Below are positions 60,513 to 64,000 of a DNA stretch of 64,000 nucleotides, one piece after another; positions within the stretch are counted from its first letter, which is position 1, and each line of letters begins with the position of its first letter. The notes under the pieces were generated by a model. It ran no database searches. It saw only the letters and a list, made by a program, of their open reading frames with translations, and was not told the origin of the DNA. This DNA is from Streptomyces hawaiiensis (GTDB taxonomy: Bacteria > Actinomycetota > Actinomycetes > Streptomycetales > Streptomycetaceae). Location of the stretch: positions 7,068,001-7,132,000 of the forward strand of contig NZ_CP021978.1 of the NCBI RefSeq assembly GCF_004803895.1, read 5' to 3'. The position numbers were made by a program, and so were the translations under genes.

Positions 60513-63500
60513 TCAGCTGACAGAGAACTGGCTGAATGCCGCGGTGCCGATACTTCCGGCGTGGGCCGTGGAGAACATGCCCGCGTCCAGGGTGCTGCTC
60601 GCCCCGGTCAGTGTCGCGGTGCCGACGGTGTTCCAGGTGGTGCCGTCGGCGGAGTAGGAGCCGGTGACCGACGTGCCGCTCCTGACCAGGCGGAGCCAGA
60701 CCGGGGCGACGGTGGCGCTTCCGGTCTTGAGGGCGTTGGTGTCGAGGTAGCCGTCACCGTTGGAGTCCGACGACAGGGCGATTCCGTTGCCGGGGGTGGT
60801 GGCGAGGACGAGATACCCGGTGGACGAGCCGGCGGAGGCGATGTCGTTTCGCAGCATCAGGCCGGCTTTGGCCCAGCTGTTGGTCTTGTCCTGACTGGCG
60901 ACGCGGACGGTGACGGTCGAGGACGTTCCAGCGGCCCCCGTCCGGTATGCGGCGGAATACTCGTCGTCGTATGCCGTGCCGGAGCGCCATACGTCGATGC
61001 CCGCGCCGGTCAGGGAGGTCACTCCGCCGCTCTGGCTGACGGCGGCCGGAATCGAACTGTAAGCCTCGTAGGGAGAGGTGACGACGCGCAGGTTGCTGAA
61101 TGTCGCGCTGCCGGCGGTGGTGCTGTGGGCGCTGTGGATGACACCGGCGTCCTGGGTGGTCGCCATGGACGGCAGGGTCACCTTCGAGCCGACCTGGGTG
61201 AAGGTGGATCCGTCGGTGGAGTAGTGGGCGGACACCTGGGTGGCGGTGCGGGTGAGCCGCAACCAGACCGGTGCCTTGACGGTGGCAGCGGTGGACGTGA
61301 GCTTGTCGAGGTAGCCGTCGGCGTTGGAGTCCCGCTGGAAGCTGACGCCGTTGTTCGGGGTCACCACCACAGCCGCGTATCCGGCGGAGGAGCCGTCGTC
61401 CGTGAGGTCGTTGCGCAGGACGACGCCGGCCTTGGCCCAGCCGCTGGTCTTGTCCAGGCTGTCGACCCGGGCGGTCACCGACGTGCCGTCGACAGCTGCC
61501 CCGTTTCGGAAGACGGTGCCGTACTCGTCGTCGTGCTGTCCGCCGGCACCCCAGATGTCCTTGCCCGCGTCGGTGATCGTGAAGTGGCCGCCGTGCTGGC
61601 CGGTGTTGGCGGGGACGGATGAGTAGGCACTGTAGGGGGAGCTGACAGGGTGGGTGGTCAGCGGACGGTACCGGGGTTGGATACCGGCGTCGTCCATGAC
61701 CTTCTTGGCCGCTGACGGCCAGTTGCCGTCGCTGACGACGAGGGTGCCGCTGACCACGTCACCGCGGCCGTTGGTGTTGGTGATGTTCGCGTGACTGTTG
61801 TTCGTCCAGTTGTCGATCAGGGTCAGGCCGCCGGTGTTGTTGGTCGCGTTGCTGTTCTCATGGCCCCATTCGCCGGTGTTCCGGAAGACGTTGTTGGTGT
61901 CCGTGAAGTCCCGGGAGCCCTCGTCGTGGTAGAAGCCGAACCAACCGTTGTTGCTGTGGCAGTAGTTGCGTTCGAAGGTGCTGCCCGGTGACGCCGACAG
62001 GGTGTACAGGCAGCCGCCGTCGGTCATCTGCTGCATGAGGTCGTGGATGTAGTTGTCGGTGACGTGGTTGTTCGCGGCGGTGGTCGCGGTCGTGTAGATG
62101 GGCTGGTAGTTGTACAGGCCCCGGTTGACGTAATCCTGGCTGCCGCCGATGTCGTTGGCGCCCCAGCCGTACCCGATGGTGAGGCCGGAGTAGGGCAGGT
62201 TGTACACCTCGTTGTGCGAGATGGTCGCGCCGTTCACGTAAGTGACGAGGATGGCCGACATGTCTCGGTATTCCAGCGCCACGTCATGGATGAGGTTGTT
62301 GGTCAGCGTGAAGTCCCGGTTGGTCATCCGCCGGTCACTGGGGTGGTGCGCGTCCGCCCGAACGCCGCCGACGGCGATGCCGCCGCCCGCGTCCTGGGTG
62401 AAGACGTTGCCGGTCACTGTGATGCTGCGGGCGCCGAGTCCGACGCCGGTGGTGTGGGCGTTGGCGTCGTTGCCGATGCCGAGGCTGTTCTGTCCGAGCT
62501 GGGTGAACCGGTTACCGGTGAACGTGATGTGGTCGGCGGCCGAGACCTGGACGGCGGAGGGCATCTGCTTCCAGTGCGGGCGTGCCGCCTCGAAGAGCCG
62601 GCAGCCGCTCTGACACGAGGTCAGCGCGTCCGACGGGCGGTCCCAGGTACCGGAGAGGTACGCGCCGGTCTGCTGGCTGGCGTAGCCGTGGTCGGTGGGG
62701 TCCAGCCAACTGGTGCCCGAGAACTGCAGCCCTGAGAAGGCGATGTGAGTGGCGGGGGAGGAGTACGTCCCCCCGACGCTGAGCAGCGACTCCAGCTTCG
62801 GCACCTCGACGTCGGCCTCACTCATGTCCTGCCCGGTGAGCGGCTTGTAGTACAGGGTGCCGGTAGCGGTGTCGAGGTACCACTCGCCGGCCGTGTCGAG
62901 GAACTCGTAGGCGTTCTCGATGTAGAGGGGGCCGGCCCGGAAGGGGCTCGTCAGGGTGTCGTAGCCGAACGTGTTGTTGTTCCACGAGGGCTGGGCCATG
63001 GTGATGGTGCCGCTGCTGATGCCGGCCACCGGGGCATAGCGGTCGGTGAAGGATCCGATGCCGTGAATCTCGGTCCGGCCGGGCTGCGCGAGGCTGTTGA
63101 GGTAGCTCAGCGAGCTGTTGGTGAACGTGTAGCCGCTGGTCGTCGCGGTCAGGTGCGAGCGGTTGACCTCGGTGCGGGCCCTGGTGGCCATGATGCCGTC
63201 GACGGACAGGTGGCGCGTGTCGAAGCCGGTGCCGACGTTGCTCTTCCAGATGTTCTTGGCCGAGTCCTGCACGGTCCAGCCGGTGGCCTTCCGCGCTCCG
63301 GTGATGACGGGGCGGGCGCCCGGCGCGGCCTTCCAGTTCACCGTGTGGCCGCCCGTGCCGGAGTCCGCCGAGGTGAAGGCGAGCGGTGCGGAGAGCCGGT
63401 AGGTGCCGTCGGCGAGCTCGACGGTGATATCGCGTGTCATGGAGTTGTTGGCCGCCCGCACCTTGGTCTTGGCCTGGGCGACGGAGCACGGCCGGCTCAT

Positions 63501-63671
63501 GGAGCAGGCGGTGCCGGAGCCGTTCGGCGCGGCGTAGAGCGTCGTTCCGGCCGCGAAGGCGGGGCCGGCCTGGGTGAGGACTGCCGCGGTCGAGGCAGTG
63601 AGGACGGCGGCCGTGGCCAGCCATGACCTGAGACGGCCAGGAACCGTGGGACGTATGCGGATTGTTCGCAT
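60513..63671 (-). CDS. Secreted right-handed beta-helix glycosidase-like protein (GH141-like)
   Basis: A 1052-residue exported protein. A signal peptide (about 1-41, ...AGPAFA) is followed by TTLYAAPNGSGTACSMSRPC, the typical opening of secreted beta-helix enzymes, and then by a long parallel beta-helix (~60-700) with many NxHxxDN-type turns. Two similar ~170-residue C-terminal modules follow, both starting SPYxAYSS and containing DxDGYLD, so they arose by duplication. The overall plan resembles GH141, a family with alpha-L-fucosidase and xylanase members. With GH29 nearby, fucosylated glycans are the likely substrate. GGAAGG precedes the ATG. The GH141 call is inference. Confidence 0.75.
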   Translation of the reverse strand: MRTIRIRPTVPGRLRSWLATAAVLTASTAAVLTQAGPAFAAGTTLYAAPNGSGTACSMSRPCSVAQAKTKVRAANNSMTRDITVELADGTYRLSAPLAFTSADSGTGGHTVNWKAAPGARPVITGARKATGWTVQDSAKNIWKSNVGTGFDTRHLSVDGIMATRARTEVNRSHLTATTSGYTFTNSSLSYLNSLAQPGRTEIHGIGSFTDRYAPVAGISSGTITMAQPSWNNNTFGYDTLTSPFRAGPLYIENAYEFLDTAGEWYLDTATGTLYYKPLTGQDMSEADVEVPKLESLLSVGGTYSSPATHIAFSGLQFSGTSWLDPTDHGYASQQTGAYLSGTWDRPSDALTSCQSGCRLFEAARPHWKQMPSAVQVSAADHITFTGNRFTQLGQNSLGIGNDANAHTTGVGLGARSITVTGNVFTQDAGGGIAVGGVRADAHHPSDRRMTNRDFTLTNNLIHDVALEYRDMSAILVTYVNGATISHNEVYNLPYSGLTIGYGWGANDIGGSQDYVNRGLYNYQPIYTTATTAANNHVTDNYIHDLMQQMTDGGCLYTLSASPGSTFERNYCHSNNGWFGFYHDEGSRDFTDTNNVFRNTGEWGHENSNATNNTGGLTLIDNWTNNSHANITNTNGRGDVVSGTLVVSDGNWPSAAKKVMDDAGIQPRYRPLTTHPVSSPYSAYSSVPANTGQHGGHFTITDAGKDIWGAGGQHDDEYGTVFRNGAAVDGTSVTARVDSLDKTSGWAKAGVVLRNDLTDDGSSAGYAAVVVTPNNGVSFQRDSNADGYLDKLTSTAATVKAPVWLRLTRTATQVSAHYSTDGSTFTQVGSKVTLPSMATTQDAGVIHSAHSTTAGSATFSNLRVVTSPYEAYSSIPAAVSQSGGVTSLTGAGIDVWRSGTAYDDEYSAAYRTGAAGTSSTVTVRVASQDKTNSWAKAGLMLRNDIASAGSSTGYLVLATTPGNGIALSSDSNGDGYLDTNALKTGSATVAPVWLRLVRSGTSVTGSYSADGTTWNTVGTATLTGASSTLDAGMFSTAHAGSIGTAAFSQFSVS

Positions 63672-63765
63672 GTGACACCTTCCGGGAGGTTCAGGGGGCC
63701 CGTGGTGTGCGTGGGCGGGCAGGGGAGAGCCCAGCGGTAAGAGGGGGAAGGGGTAAGAGCGATGT

Positions 63766-63794
63766 AACATTAGACGTCATATGAATTTCGTCAA
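63766..63794 (-). promoter_or_regulatory. Promoter of the beta-helix gene with internal GACGTC
   Basis: On the minus strand TTGACG (63794-63789), a 17-bp spacer and AATGTT (63771-63766) fit a sigma-70-like promoter. The spacer contains ATGACGTCTAAT-like sequence around the palindrome GACGTC, a possible site for a FadR-type regulator. It lies about 95 bp from the start codon. Confidence 0.55.
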
Positions 63795-63836
63795 TAGGTC
63801 GCGCGCTGCCGACTCGGCCGGACCTGGACATGCGAA

Positions 63837-63864
63837 CGCCCCCGGCCTGCTTGGCTCGGGGGCG
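63837..63864 (-). terminator. Hairpin after the right-edge regulator gene
   Basis: CGCCCCCG (63837-63844) pairs with CGGGGGCG (63857-63864), and an inner GCC/GGC extends the stem around TGCTT with one bulged base. It lies 17 bp past the stop of the truncated minus-strand gene. Confidence 0.7.
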
Positions 63865-63881
63865 AGTCGGTGGGGGTGCTC

Positions 63882-64000
63882 TCAGGAGGCGGGCGAGCCG
63901 ACGTTCGGCACGCGGCGGCGGCTCCAAGCGGTCGTGATGTGTGCCGCCATGGCTTGCGCGGCCCCCTCGGAGTCCCGGGCCAGTAGCCGCTCGGCGACCG
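63882..64000 (-). CDS. GntR-family (FCD-type) regulator, 3' end only
   Basis: Only the last 39 codons are inside the window. They read VAERLLARDSEGAAQAMAAH followed by ITTAWSRRR and a short polar end, as in the final helix of FCD-domain GntR regulators. The start lies beyond the right edge. A hairpin follows the stop. Together with the FadR-type regulator at 59.5-60.2 kb this would make two candidate regulators flanking the glycosidase locus. Confidence 0.6.
   Translation of the reverse strand, partial: VAERLLARDSEGAAQAMAAHITTAWSRRRVPNVGSPAS

Overview
The window is chromosomal DNA from a Streptomyces. It is very GC-rich, has dense genes with GTG starts and 4-bp stop/start overlaps, and carries typical Streptomyces families (AIM24, HipA-like kinase, DUF1360, RNase Sa-type ribonuclease, the ROK glucokinase with its SWIM/SNF2 neighbours, an allantoin regulon). 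I see no rRNA, tRNA, CRISPR array, intact insertion sequence or phage. The last third contains a short, lower-GC, gene-poor island.

Layout. 3-854: 3' end of a DUF418 membrane protein gene. 757-9471 (minus) with 9681-11462 (plus): a compact type-IV-secretion-like apparatus. It has a VirD4-like coupling ATPase, a VirB4-like ATPase, a PrgI-like membrane protein, a VirB6/TrbL-like protein, a VirB8-position membrane protein, two tiny pilin-like membrane proteins, a possible P-loop protein, and on the other strand a membrane-anchored lytic transglycosylase and a TPR-like protein. No relaxase is visible. An ECF sigma factor gene follows. 12.2-17.4 kb: housekeeping and accessory genes (thioesterase, AlaA-like aminotransferase divergent from an HxlR regulator, VWA-domain surface protein pair). 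17.5-27.1 kb: an iron and cobalamin-linked block with two divergent NIS siderophore synthetases, a cobalamin riboswitch in front of a small [2Fe-2S] protein, a universal stress protein/permease pair, and an iron-boxed siderophore ABC importer.

27.2-36.7 kb: DUF1360 and Rieske membrane proteins, HipA-like kinase plus SelW-like protein, then a purine/allantoin catabolic regulon (malate synthase, broken MobA-like transferase, IclR regulator, allantoinase, allantoicase). One palindrome, TTCC-N7-GGAA, occurs three times in its control regions and probably ties aceB, allR and allB-alc together. 36.7-46 kb: SDR, AIM24, RibD-like reductase, secreted guanyl RNase, a two-component system, a Gfo/Idh/MocA dehydrogenase divergent from a GntR/UTRA regulator, ROK glucokinase. 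46-51.4 kb: a SNF2 helicase translationally coupled to a SWIM-finger protein.

51.4-57.1 kb: a degenerate island with two VOC-family remnants and two related membrane-anchored HTH proteins (one intact and coupled to a lipoprotein with Asp-box-like repeats, one decayed), plus a perfect 36-bp palindrome. 57.1-63.7 kb: a glycan-degradation locus with a Tat-exported GH29 alpha-L-fucosidase, a FadR-type regulator, the C-terminal stub of a lost sugar ABC permease, and a large secreted beta-helix protein resembling GH141. The window ends in the 3' part of another GntR/FCD-type regulator.
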